Of a DNA stretch of 64,000 nt, positions 43,073 to 51,730 are shown one piece after another. The stretch comes from Poseidonibacter ostreae. GTDB lineage: Bacteria; Campylobacterota; Campylobacteria; Campylobacterales; Arcobacteraceae. Each line of letters starts with the position of its first letter. Positions within the stretch are counted from its first letter, which is position 1. The translations under genes and the position numbers were made by a program. The stretch lies in contig NZ_WFKI01000009.1 in NCBI RefSeq assembly GCF_009208055.1, positions 1 to 64,000 on the forward strand, written 5' to 3'. The notes below the pieces were generated by a model that was not told where the DNA came from, made no database searches, and saw only the letters and a list, made by a program, of their open reading frames with translations.

Positions 43073-45313
43073 ATGATTATTAATACTAACGTTTCATCAA
43101 TTACTGCTCAAGAAGCAGCTACAAATACAGGTAAAAGTATAAAAAGTTCATTAGAAAAACTTTCTACTGGTCTTAAAATTAACAAAGCGTCTGATGATGC
43201 TTCTGGTTTAGCAATTGCTGATAAACTTAGAACTCAAGCAACTTCAATAGATCAAGGTGTTGCAAATGGTAATTCAGCTGTAACTTTACTTCAAATTGCT
43301 GATAAATCAATGGCAGAGCAATCAAATATTCTTGATACTATTAAAGCTAAATTAATTCAAGCAAACACTGATACTACTTCAACTGATGGTAGAGAATCTA
43401 TTAGAAAAGATATTTCAAAACTTTTAGAGCAACTTGATAATATCGCAGAACAAACTAACTATAATGGTAATGTTTTACTTCAAGCTTCAGCAGGTGATAC
43501 AGACGCTGATAAAGCTGCATCAGCTTCATTATCATTCCAAATTGGTGAATCTAAAAATGATATTATTTCAAATGCTTCAGTTCAATCAAATACATCAGGA
43601 TTAGGTTCTAAAGATGTTTATTCTGAAGCTAATGGAAATAATGTATTTTCTGCTACAAGTACAACTACAGTTGCAAGTGCAGGAGCTATTACTTTAAATT
43701 CTACAAATACAGATGGTCTTAGTACTCAAGAATCTGTTTCTTTATCAGGAGATGTTGACTCATTAACTTTAAAAGAAGGAATGACTATATCAAATGCTGA
43801 TGCAGCAACAACAGCTATTCTTGATGCGGCTGTTACTGCAGGTAACTTAACACTAACTTCTGGAACATATACTGTGCAATCTGCAGGTGAGGGTAAAACT
43901 ATAGACTTATCATCAGTTGATGCAGTAACAGCAGATATTACAACACCAGCTGAAACGATTACTGTAGCAGCCCAAGATCTTACAACGACTGTAGGGGATA
44001 TTGTTGATACTACTAATAATACACCAACGATAGGTGGAGCATTAGAAACAGCTTTAGCTGATACTACTAAATTTGAAGATATTGGTGATGGAAAATACAA
44101 AGCACTTACTGCAGAAACTATTGCTTTAGAAACAGGTGAATCTATTTCTTTACTTGATGCTACAACTGTAGATATTGGTCAAGGTTCTACTGTTCCTGCA
44201 GGGTCTAGCATTACATTAAATGAAGATGTACTTTCTGGTTCGGATTTAGCTAATCAACTTGCTAATACTGCGAAATTTGACTTAGCATCAGGAACTGATG
44301 GTGAAGCAGGTGCTGTATATACTGTAAAGGCTGACTTTACAACTGATAACTTAAAAGTTGTTGCAGGAGAATCTATCACAGTAACTAATGCTGAAGCTGT
44401 TAGTTTACCAGCAGCAACTGTTTCTGCTGCTGCAATGATCGGTGATGGTACAGTTACACTAGGTGGAACTGCAGTTGATTGGGATGAAGCAAATGGTACA
44501 TTAATTGCTGAGGGTGGAACAAATGGAGATGATGCATTAGTTGTTTCTTCACCTACAGAATTAAAATTTGATGTAGTTGCTACTGTTGCAGCACAAACAT
44601 TTGATGCAAAAGCTGGTGATACTGTTATAGTTACTGATACTACAACATTAGGTACAGGATTATCAGAAGCAATTATTGAAAATGCAAACTGGATTGATAA
44701 TGGTGATGGTAGTTATACTGCTATTGCAGATCAAGCAGGAATAGCATTTGATGATGTAGGAGATAAATTAGAAGTTACTAGAATTGTAGGAAGTACAGCA
44801 ACACCTGCAACAACTGTTGGAACTGAGGCTACTACAATTTCAAGAGATGCAGAGGCAACAGCTTCAGCTGCTGTTTCACTATCATTTACAACAGATACAA
44901 CTGTTGATGTTACAAATAATGGTGCAGCTGCTGATTCTCTAACAGTAACAGGTGATGGTACAAATACTGTTTCTAATGGTGGAACAAATTTAAGTGCTAT
45001 TGCTGACTTATCTAGTGGAGAATTAACAACTGAACTTGCTGATTCATTCCAAGCTGTAGTTGATGACGCTATTACAAAACTGAATGGATTTAGAGGAGAC
45101 ATCGGGTCGACTCAAAACCAAGTTGAATCAGCAGTAAGAAACTTAATGACTCAGTCTACAAATGTACAAGCAGCTGAGTCTATTATTAGAGATGTTGATT
45201 ATGCTCAAGAATCTGCAAACTTCAACAAACAAAACATTATTTCTCAAGCTGGTTCATATGCAATCAGTCAAGCGAATTCTGTTCAACAAAATGTTTTAAA
45301 ATTATTACAATAA
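43073..45313 (+). CDS. Flagellin with an expanded repetitive central domain
   Basis: Filament subunit exported by the flagellar type III system. The D0/D1 ends are canonical: MIINTNVSSITAQEAATNT and STGLKINKASDDASGLAIADKLRTQ at the N-terminus (each within 1-60), and NQVESAVRN, NVQAAESIIRDVDYA and SQANSVQQNVLKLLQ at the C-terminus. At 746 aa it is far longer than the roughly 300 aa of a minimal flagellin. Residues 180-655 are T/A/D/G-rich and contain five copies of a motif like GESITVTNAEAV at about 236, 274, 355, 432 and 515, the last four about 80 residues apart. AAGGA precedes the ATG. No second flagellin is in the window. Confidence 0.94.
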   Translation: MIINTNVSSITAQEAATNTGKSIKSSLEKLSTGLKINKASDDASGLAIADKLRTQATSIDQGVANGNSAVTLLQIADKSMAEQSNILDTIKAKLIQANTDTTSTDGRESIRKDISKLLEQLDNIAEQTNYNGNVLLQASAGDTDADKAASASLSFQIGESKNDIISNASVQSNTSGLGSKDVYSEANGNNVFSATSTTTVASAGAITLNSTNTDGLSTQESVSLSGDVDSLTLKEGMTISNADAATTAILDAAVTAGNLTLTSGTYTVQSAGEGKTIDLSSVDAVTADITTPAETITVAAQDLTTTVGDIVDTTNNTPTIGGALETALADTTKFEDIGDGKYKALTAETIALETGESISLLDATTVDIGQGSTVPAGSSITLNEDVLSGSDLANQLANTAKFDLASGTDGEAGAVYTVKADFTTDNLKVVAGESITVTNAEAVSLPAATVSAAAMIGDGTVTLGGTAVDWDEANGTLIAEGGTNGDDALVVSSPTELKFDVVATVAAQTFDAKAGDTVIVTDTTTLGTGLSEAIIENANWIDNGDGSYTAIADQAGIAFDDVGDKLEVTRIVGSTATPATTVGTEATTISRDAEATASAAVSLSFTTDTTVDVTNNGAAADSLTVTGDGTNTVSNGGTNLSAIADLSSGELTTELADSFQAVVDDAITKLNGFRGDIGSTQNQVESAVRNLMTQSTNVQAAESIIRDVDYAQESANFNKQNIISQAGSYAISQANSVQQNVLKLLQ

Positions 45314-45340
45314 TCTTTGTAACTACAGTTTAAAACTCAT

Positions 45341-45374
45341 AAAAAACCTAAGTCATTTTGACTTAGGTTTTTTT
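45341..45374 (+). terminator. Flagellin terminator
   Basis: Exact 15-base arms (45341-45355 and 45359-45373; AAAAAACCTAAGTCA) with a 3-base loop, ending in seven T. A strong intrinsic terminator 27 bases past the flagellin stop. Confidence 0.93.
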
Positions 45375-45442
45375 ATGCAAAAAAATACTTTAAGAAAACA
45401 TATGTAATAATTTAATATATGAAATAAATACTAGGTTCTATT

Positions 45443-45637
45443 ATGGAAGGAAGTCACATCCCAAAAGATATACTAAAAATACAAAAAAAACTAGCATCAT
45501 TTGAGAAAGACTCTAGAAACTATAAAAAATATACAAAAATTCTAGCAAAACATATTAAGTCATTTTCTATGAAACAAAGAGTTAGAGCTCATATTAAAAC
45601 TATTGAAACAGTAGAAAAGATTCAAGAAGAAAAATAA
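45443..45637 (+). CDS. Small basic protein of unknown function
   Basis: 64 residues, lysine-rich and almost wholly helical (KDILKIQKKLASFEKDSRNYKKY...), without cysteine or membrane segment. It lies between the flagellin terminator and recA, with only a weak ribosome site (TAGG, eight bases before the ATG), and no competing frame on either strand. Codon use is like the neighbours. I do not recognise it; nucleic-acid or protein binding would fit its charge. Confidence 0.55.
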   Translation: MEGSHIPKDILKIQKKLASFEKDSRNYKKYTKILAKHIKSFSMKQRVRAHIKTIETVEKIQEEK

Positions 45638-45731
45638 AAATCTTACAATTTGCAATATAAATCAACAATTCAAAATAAATCTGCTAAAATTCCCATATAA
45701 ATAAATAATAGAAACAAAATTAGGAAATAAT

Positions 45732-46775
45732 ATGGACGATAATCAAAAAAAATCACTAGACTTAGCTATAAAACAAATTGACAAAGCATTTGGAAAAGGT
45801 ACTTTAATAAGACTTGGTGATAAAGAAGTAGTACCAACTGAAGCTATTAGTACAGGTTCATTAGGACTTGATTTAGCACTTGGTGTTGGTGGACTTCCTC
45901 AAGGTAGAGTTATTGAAATATACGGACCTGAATCTTCTGGTAAAACAACTCTTACACTTCATGCAATTGCAGAATGTCAAAAAGCTGGTGGTGTTTGTGC
46001 TTTTATTGATGCAGAGCACGCACTAGATACACAATATGCTAAAAATCTTGGTGTTGATATTGATAATTTACTTGTATCTCAACCTGATTTTGGTGAGCAA
46101 GCTTTAGAGATTTTAGAAACTGTTATTAGATCAGGAGCAGTTGATTTAGTTGTAATTGATTCAGTTGCAGCTTTAACTCCTAAAGTTGAAATTGATGGTG
46201 ATATGGATGACCAACAAGTTGGTGTTCAAGCTAGACTTATGTCTAAGGCTTTAAGAAAAATCACTGGTTTATTAAATAAAATGCAATGTACAGTAATCTT
46301 TATTAACCAAATTAGAATGAAAATTGGTATGACAGGATACGGAAGTCCTGAAACAACTACTGGTGGAAATGCACTTAAATTTTACTCTTCTGTAAGACTT
46401 GATATTAGAAGAATAGCAACGCTTAAACAAGGTGAAAATTCAATTGGAAATAGAGTTAAAGTAAAAGTTGTAAAAAATAAAGTTGCAGCTCCATTTAAAC
46501 TTGCTGAATTTGATATTATGTTTGGTGAAGGAATTTCAAAAATGGGAGAGCTTGTTGATTATGGTGTTAAACTTGATATTGTTGATAAAGCAGGTGCTTG
46601 GTTCTCATACGGCGATGCAAAAATAGGACAAGGAAAAGAAAACTCAAAAGTATTCTTAAGAGATAATCCAGAAATTGCAAAAGAGATTGAAAATAAAATC
46701 TTAGCAGCTATGGGTGTAAATGATGAAATAATTGATGGTGCAAAAGATGCAGAAGAAGATGAAGATTCAGAATAA
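45732..46775 (+). CDS. recA: Recombinase RecA
   Basis: Forms filaments on single-stranded DNA and drives strand exchange. It has the Walker A GPESSGKTTL, the signature ALKFYSSVRLDIRR and the L2 region MTGYGSPETTTGGN. The 347-aa length is normal with an acidic C-terminal tail (DAEEDEDSE). No LexA-type box is seen upstream, as expected for a lineage without LexA. A TAAAAT -10-like box lies about 50 bases before the start, and a hairpin with a T run follows. Confidence 0.98.
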   Translation: MDDNQKKSLDLAIKQIDKAFGKGTLIRLGDKEVVPTEAISTGSLGLDLALGVGGLPQGRVIEIYGPESSGKTTLTLHAIAECQKAGGVCAFIDAEHALDTQYAKNLGVDIDNLLVSQPDFGEQALEILETVIRSGAVDLVVIDSVAALTPKVEIDGDMDDQQVGVQARLMSKALRKITGLLNKMQCTVIFINQIRMKIGMTGYGSPETTTGGNALKFYSSVRLDIRRIATLKQGENSIGNRVKVKVVKNKVAAPFKLAEFDIMFGEGISKMGELVDYGVKLDIVDKAGAWFSYGDAKIGQGKENSKVFLRDNPEIAKEIENKILAAMGVNDEIIDGAKDAEEDEDSE

Positions 46776-46784
46776 TAATTAATA

Positions 46785-46812
46785 ATCAAAGAGAACTTTC
46801 TCTTTGGTTTTA
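46785..46812 (+). terminator. Terminator after recA
   Basis: CAAAGAGA (46787-46794) and TCTCTTTG (46799-46806) with a 4-base loop, extended by one wobble and one A-T pair, then GGTTTTAT. It lies 11 bases after the recA stop. Confidence 0.8.
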
Positions 46813-46917
46813 TAGCCTTTTATATAACAAGACAAACTACAAAACACAACTTGCAAAAGCAAACAAAAATCAAATTTTAGATATAATAATACAAATTATG
46901 AAGAATAGGAGAACTAC

Positions 46918-48192
46918 GTGGTATTTATTGACAATGTATACGCAGACGAAGTATTAGATTCAAGAGGAAACCCAACAGTTAGAGCAACTGTTATATTAAG
47001 TGATGGAACAAAAGAAAGCGCGATTGTACCAAGTGGTGCAAGTACTGGAAAAAGAGAAGCTTTAGAATTAAGAGATGGCGATGCTAGATTTTTAGGAAAA
47101 GGTGTTTTAAAAGCAGTTGAAAATGTAAATACTACTATTGCTGATGAATTATTAGGAATGAGTCCTTATAATCAAGCAGAGATTGATGCTACGATGAAAG
47201 ATATTGATGGTACTAGTAATTATGCTAAATTAGGAGCTAATGCTGTTTTAGGTGTATCTATGGCAGTTGCACGTGCTGCAGCAGCATCTTTAAATATTCC
47301 ATTATATAGATATCTTGGAGGTGCAAATGCTATGACTATGCCTGTACCTATGTTTAATATCATTAATGGTGGAGAGCATGCTAATAACTCTGTTGATTTC
47401 CAAGAGTATATGATTATGCCAGTTGGTTTTGAAAACTTCAATGAAGGATTAAGAGCAACTGCTGAAATTTATCAGCACTTAAAAAAAGTGATTGATGAGA
47501 TGGGTGAATCAACTGCTGTTGGTGATGAGGGTGGATTTGCTCCAAACTTAAAATCAAACGAAGAGCCTTTAGAAGTAATTGTTAAAGCTATAGAAAAAGC
47601 TGGATATGTTCCTGGTGAGCAAATTGCACTTGCACTTGATATTGCTGCTTCTGAGCTTATTAATGACAAAGGTCTTTATGTATTAAAATCTGAAAATAGA
47701 GAAATTACATCAGAAGAATTAGTAAACTACTATGCTGATTTATGTGCTAAATATCCAATCGTTTCTATCGAAGATGGATTAAGTGAAGATGATTGGGATG
47801 GATGGAAAATCTTAACTGATGTTTTAGGAGATAAAGTTCAATTAGTTGGAGATGATTTATTTGTTACTAATGCTTCAATTTTAAATGAAGGTATTAACAA
47901 AAATATCGCAAACTCAATTTTAATTAAACCAAATCAAATTGGAACAGTTTCTGAAACTATGTTAACAATTAGATTAGCACAAAGAAACAATTATAATTGT
48001 GTAATGTCACATAGATCAGGTGAAAGTGAAGATGCATTTATTGCTGATTTTGCTGTTGCATTAAACTGTGGTCAAATCAAAACAGGTTCAACTGCAAGAA
48101 GTGATAGAATCGCTAAATATAATAGATTATTAGAAATCGGTGCTGAAATTGCCTATGCAGAATATTTAGGAAAAACACCTTTTTCTAAATAA
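46918..48192 (+). CDS. eno: Enolase
   Basis: Interconverts 2-phosphoglycerate and phosphoenolpyruvate. DSRGNPTV near the N-terminus, NIINGGEHANN, VGDEGGFAP, SIEDGLSEDDWDGW, GDDLFVTN and LIKPNQIGT are all present; the metal ligands (Asp/Glu/Asp) are intact. The start is GTG at 46918, six bases after AGGAG. A TATAAT at 46882-46887 is the likely -10 box. It is the first gene of a run eno-FtsB-like-AMIN protein, an arrangement also seen in Campylobacter relatives. Confidence 0.98.
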   Translation: MVFIDNVYADEVLDSRGNPTVRATVILSDGTKESAIVPSGASTGKREALELRDGDARFLGKGVLKAVENVNTTIADELLGMSPYNQAEIDATMKDIDGTSNYAKLGANAVLGVSMAVARAAAASLNIPLYRYLGGANAMTMPVPMFNIINGGEHANNSVDFQEYMIMPVGFENFNEGLRATAEIYQHLKKVIDEMGESTAVGDEGGFAPNLKSNEEPLEVIVKAIEKAGYVPGEQIALALDIAASELINDKGLYVLKSENREITSEELVNYYADLCAKYPIVSIEDGLSEDDWDGWKILTDVLGDKVQLVGDDLFVTNASILNEGINKNIANSILIKPNQIGTVSETMLTIRLAQRNNYNCVMSHRSGESEDAFIADFAVALNCGQIKTGSTARSDRIAKYNRLLEIGAEIAYAEYLGKTPFSK

Positions 48193-48201
48193 TATAAATT
48201 T

Positions 48202-48444
48202 ATGAAAAATTTTTTACGTAATTATAAGAAGTTTATAGTAATTGCAATGTTCTCTATTGCTCTTACTATATTTCTTTCTTATCACGTAGCTAATACTCTT
48301 TTTGGAGATAATTCTTTAGAGGTTTATAGCTCTTTAAAAAATAAGAAAATTTATTTAGAAGAAGAGATTGTTAGACTTCAAGAAGATAATGCCTATTTAC
48401 AAAAAGAATATTTTGAACTAAAAAATCTGGAGCCAGAAGAATGA
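48202..48444 (+). CDS. FtsB/DivIC-like septum formation protein
   Basis: An 80-residue single-pass membrane protein: short cytoplasmic N-terminus, TM helix about 11-31, and a periplasmic coiled coil (LKNKKIYLEEEIVRLQEDNAYLQKEYFEL). This is the FtsB/DivIC layout, whose members join FtsL and FtsQ in the divisome. It starts nine bases after eno and overlaps the next gene by four bases. Family membership is inferred from architecture and the eno linkage, the same linkage as E. coli eno-ftsB being only approximate. Confidence 0.82.
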   Translation: MKNFLRNYKKFIVIAMFSIALTIFLSYHVANTLFGDNSLEVYSSLKNKKIYLEEEIVRLQEDNAYLQKEYFELKNLEPEE

Positions 48445-49193
48445 AAACTTTATTTTTATTTACATTAACACTTATTTTAGCATTTAATTTAAATGCAAGA
48501 GAAAATCCTTTTGAAGCTACAAATGCTTATGAAGAAGAAGCTGCTAGGATAATAGAACAAAATGAAATTGATGAAAATTCTATTAATGAATCTGCTTATA
48601 TAGAAGAGATGCAAGAAAAGATGTCGAAAGTATCAGATAATAGCAATGAAAATAAAAATAAAGTTCAAGAAGCTATAAAAAAATTAACTCCTGCATTAAA
48701 AGTAGAAAAAACTTATACGAAAAAAGAAGTTAAAAAACTAATCAAAAAAGCTCAAGTTCAATCAGAAAGTAAAGCAAAAAAACTTCTAGAAAAAGAGCTT
48801 GAAAAAACAAAAGTTGTAGAACCTACACAAGTTGTATTTGTAAAACCTAGAACAGATATCTTAAATGATACTAGTTTAAATATGAAGACAAAAGAGCTTT
48901 TAGATTTTATAAAAGTTGAATATAACGATAATAAATTAATTATTCATACAAAAGATATGGTATCTAAAAAATTTACTTTAGAAAAAGAGAATAAGATTAT
49001 TATTGACTATAAAGCTAAAAAGAATTTTTATACAAAAAGAGATACGTTAGAGTCTAAAAATTTCAAAAAAATTGCTGTAGGAAATCATAAAGAAGAAAGA
49101 TTTTACAGAGTTGTTATTTTACTATCTGAAAAACCTAGTTCTTACAATGTTGAATACAAAGACAATCTAATTACGATTGAGTCTTTAAACTAG
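48441..49193 (+). CDS. Exported AMIN-domain protein
   Basis: 250 residues with a signal peptide (1-19, ending NLNA), a charged helical linker (20-125) rich in Lys and Glu, and a C-terminal AMIN-like beta domain (about 140-250) with NKLIIHTKDMVSKKF, NKIIIDYKAKKNF and YRVVILLSEKPSSYNVEYKD. AMIN domains bind peptidoglycan, often in amidases, but no catalytic domain follows here. Translation is coupled to the FtsB-like gene (four-base overlap), pointing to cell division or wall binding. Its 3' end overlaps the antiporter gene by 23 bases. Confidence 0.82.
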   Translation: MKTLFLFTLTLILAFNLNARENPFEATNAYEEEAARIIEQNEIDENSINESAYIEEMQEKMSKVSDNSNENKNKVQEAIKKLTPALKVEKTYTKKEVKKLIKKAQVQSESKAKKLLEKELEKTKVVEPTQVVFVKPRTDILNDTSLNMKTKELLDFIKVEYNDNKLIIHTKDMVSKKFTLEKENKIIIDYKAKKNFYTKRDTLESKNFKKIAVGNHKEERFYRVVILLSEKPSSYNVEYKDNLITIESLN

Positions 49194-50331
49194 AAAGATA
49201 TGATAAAATTCTAATAGCTATCATTACTAATAGTACTTCTAAGATAGCTGCTAGAATAAATGCATAATAATACTCTTGAGTAATCGAGTGATTATTATAA
49301 GCTATTGTCGTTACAGCAATTAAAAGCGTTAATGGCATAGATAAAGACAATCCTAACATATAAAACTTATTTAATCCTATATCTTTAATAAATAGTGTTG
49401 AAGCTACTAATCTAATTATTACCATTGCTAGTGTTATGAGTAGAGCTTTAGCAACTAAACCCTCTTGGAATATTGCTTCAATTTCAAAAGAAGCCCCTAC
49501 AGAAATAAAGAAGATAGGAACTAACCAACCAAAACCAAAGTGCTCTAGTTTATGAGGAAGTTGCTTATTATGCTCTTCAAAAAATGTAGTAATAAAAGTA
49601 CCTGCGATAAATGCTCCAAAAGCAACTTCTAAATGTAAATACATCATAACAGTAATCATAAGAAAGAAAATCGCCATTGACATTCTAATATCTTGTTCTT
49701 GATGATCTTTTTCAGGCATTAAATATGCTTTAATTCCTGGATACCACCAAATAAGATTATGAAATAGTTTATAAATAAATAGCATAGAAACTAAAAAGCC
49801 TGTAAATAAAATCATAGTTTTATAAAACTCAAAATTTATTCCAAACTCTAAAAGAGCTGATACAGTAGTAAGTGCAAAGATTGATACAATCTCGCCTATT
49901 AAACCCACTACTATGGCTAATCTAATCCAGTCAACATCACCATACTCTTTTTTTAAAGCGGCTAATATTCCAATAGAGATTAGAGGAAGTATTACAATAA
50001 ATAGATTGCTTAAACCAAAATACCAAGTAATCAAACCTGATAGGGAGAATAAAATCAAGTTAAAAAGTAATGACTTTTTTAAAAGTGAAGGAGAAATATT
50101 TACAAGTTTCTTTAAATCAACTTCAAGACCCGCTAAAAACATTAGATATAGAAAACCTAACTCAGCTACTAAGTGAAGAATTGCATGCTCTACAATAAAT
50201 GCAAAATAAACAGCAAGTGCACCTAGCATTATTTCAACAGTAATTGTTGGTAATCTTAATATCTTAGAAATTAGTGGCGAAATAAATATAATTAAAGATA
50301 CTGTGATAATTATTGATATTTCTTCAGTCAT
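49171..50331 (-). CDS. Cation:proton antiporter of the CPA2 (Kef/NapA) family
   Basis: A 386-residue inner-membrane protein with about 11-12 helices. Landmarks are RLPTITVEIMLGALAVYF at the N-terminus, FLYLMFLAGLEVDLKKL, and ASFEIEAIFQ near the end. There is no C-terminal TrkA-N domain, unlike KefB/C, so a Na+/H+ or K+/H+ exchanger of the short type is likely. It is the last gene of the topA-phosphodiesterase-bioB-antiporter run. Confidence 0.88.
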   Translation of the reverse strand: MTEEISIIITVSLIIFISPLISKILRLPTITVEIMLGALAVYFAFIVEHAILHLVAELGFLYLMFLAGLEVDLKKLVNISPSLLKKSLLFNLILFSLSGLITWYFGLSNLFIVILPLISIGILAALKKEYGDVDWIRLAIVVGLIGEIVSIFALTTVSALLEFGINFEFYKTMILFTGFLVSMLFIYKLFHNLIWWYPGIKAYLMPEKDHQEQDIRMSMAIFFLMITVMMYLHLEVAFGAFIAGTFITTFFEEHNKQLPHKLEHFGFGWLVPIFFISVGASFEIEAIFQEGLVAKALLITLAMVIIRLVASTLFIKDIGLNKFYMLGLSLSMPLTLLIAVTTIAYNNHSITQEYYYAFILAAILEVLLVMIAIRILSYLSSLKTQS

Positions 50332-50340
50332 TAATTAACC

Positions 50341-51222
50341 TTACTTTTCCTCTGGCATTTTTACTACGTGTTTAGCTATTTTAAAACCTAATGCTTCTAA
50401 AGCTTCAACATCATCTTTTGGAGTTTTACCAGATGTTGTTAAGTAATCACCAATAACAAATGCATTTGCACCTCTATTAAAGATTTCATATTGCTCTTCA
50501 CCAAACATTAATTCTCTTCCACCTGCAACCATAATTTTATGTGCATTTGGAATCATTTCTCTTGATAATTCAATTAAATCAAAAGCTTCTTCTCTAGTAA
50601 TTGTATTTTCAACTATTGGTAAAGCTTCATTTGGATGGAAAAAGTTTAAAGGTACATTCATTGGATCTAATGAAGCAATAGCTTTAATCATAGAGATTCT
50701 ATCTTCTTGAGTTTCACCCATTCCAAAAATTCCACCACAAACTAGTTGTAAACCAGCTTCTTTAACATTTAAACAAGTTTGATATCTATCATCCCAAGGA
50801 TGCGTTGTACAAATACTTGGATAGAATTCTCTTGATGTTTCTAAGTTATGATTATAGTTATCAACACCAGCAGCTTTTAATTCTTTTAATTGTTCAACTG
50901 AAGCCGTTCCATTACATGCAATTAATCTAAGTCCAAGATTTGCAGCTTTAACAGCCTTAGCAGCTTGAGCTATAAACTTAGTCTTTTTATCAGTTAATCC
51001 AAGTCCAGCAGTTACTAAACAAAAACCTACTGCACCATTTTCTCTTGCAATTGTAGCTTCTTTTACAATTTGTTCAATTTCTTTAAGTTTGTATCTTTGA
51101 ATATCTGCTTTATATCTTACACTTTGAGTACAAAACTTACAGTCTTCGTTACATGTACCACTTTCTACATTACAAATAGCACATAAAAAAATTTCATCAG
51201 TATTTTTAAATTTATCGTTCAT
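50341..51222 (-). CDS. bioB: Biotin synthase
   Basis: Radical SAM enzyme that inserts sulfur into dethiobiotin. The radical-SAM cysteines are in GTCNEDCKFCTQS (C-x3-C-x2-C); NHNLETSREFYP and GGIFGMGE are typical. A frame opens at 51243, but ATG 51222 follows AGAAGAA and gives MNDKFKNTDEIFLCAIC, so I prefer it (293 aa). It is short compared with E. coli BioB (346 aa), as in other Campylobacterota. It overlaps the phosphodiesterase gene by 11 bases. No bioA, D or F is in the window. Confidence 0.94.
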   Translation of the reverse strand: MNDKFKNTDEIFLCAICNVESGTCNEDCKFCTQSVRYKADIQRYKLKEIEQIVKEATIARENGAVGFCLVTAGLGLTDKKTKFIAQAAKAVKAANLGLRLIACNGTASVEQLKELKAAGVDNYNHNLETSREFYPSICTTHPWDDRYQTCLNVKEAGLQLVCGGIFGMGETQEDRISMIKAIASLDPMNVPLNFFHPNEALPIVENTITREEAFDLIELSREMIPNAHKIMVAGGRELMFGEEQYEIFNRGANAFVIGDYLTTSGKTPKDDVEALEALGFKIAKHVVKMPEEK

Positions 51223-51724
51223 ATTTATATTCTTCTTTTTCATAATTTTTTTTATTTATATCTTTAAAATAGTGTGAGATTATATACTCATTTTCATTAA
51301 TTTCTAGTAGTGCACACTCAATATGAGGTTTTTCTCGTGCACAAACCTCACCTGGATTTATAAAGAGTGTTTTGTTTTTATATTCACATTCAAACATATG
51401 TGTATGCCCAAAAATCACAATATCACTATCAGGACTTAAATGATAAGGCATATGCATTAGTTTAAATTTATGTTCTTTGATTTTAAAATAGTAAGGTTCT
51501 TGTTTTATTACATATTTATTTGAAAGTGAGAATAAACTCATATCATTATTTCCAAAAACACTTACATAAGGAAGTTTTGATTCTTCTAAAAGTTGAAGAT
51601 TTTTTTCAATACACAAATCTCCTGCATGTACTAAATACTCACATTTTTGTTCTTTTAATAAATCAATTACTTCTTTAGTATAGTCACTTTTAAAGTGACT
51701 ATCTGAGAGAATACCAATTTTCAT
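51212..51724 (-). CDS. YfcE/MJ0936-type metallophosphoesterase
   Basis: A 170-residue calcineurin-like phosphoesterase. Metal ligands appear in order: ILSDSH (Asp-x-His), HAGDL, FGNNDM, MHMPYHL and GHTHMFE. It should hydrolyse small phosphodiesters with Mn or similar metals; the natural substrate is unknown. It begins six bases after the topA stop and overlaps bioB. Confidence 0.9.
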   Translation of the reverse strand: MKIGILSDSHFKSDYTKEVIDLLKEQKCEYLVHAGDLCIEKNLQLLEESKLPYVSVFGNNDMSLFSLSNKYVIKQEPYYFKIKEHKFKLMHMPYHLSPDSDIVIFGHTHMFECEYKNKTLFINPGEVCAREKPHIECALLEINENEYIISHYFKDINKKNYEKEEYKYER

Positions 51725-51730
51725 TTGTAT

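Noticed and set aside
43726..45102. Two antisense open frames (124 and 123 codons) within the flagellin gene
   Set aside because: Their V/S/A-rich translations mirror the T/A/D-rich flagellin core; the codon pattern favours the flagellin strand.
45638..45731. LexA/SOS box before recA
   Set aside because: No CTG-N10-CAG or GAAC-N4-GTTC pattern; only an AT-rich promoter-like stretch.
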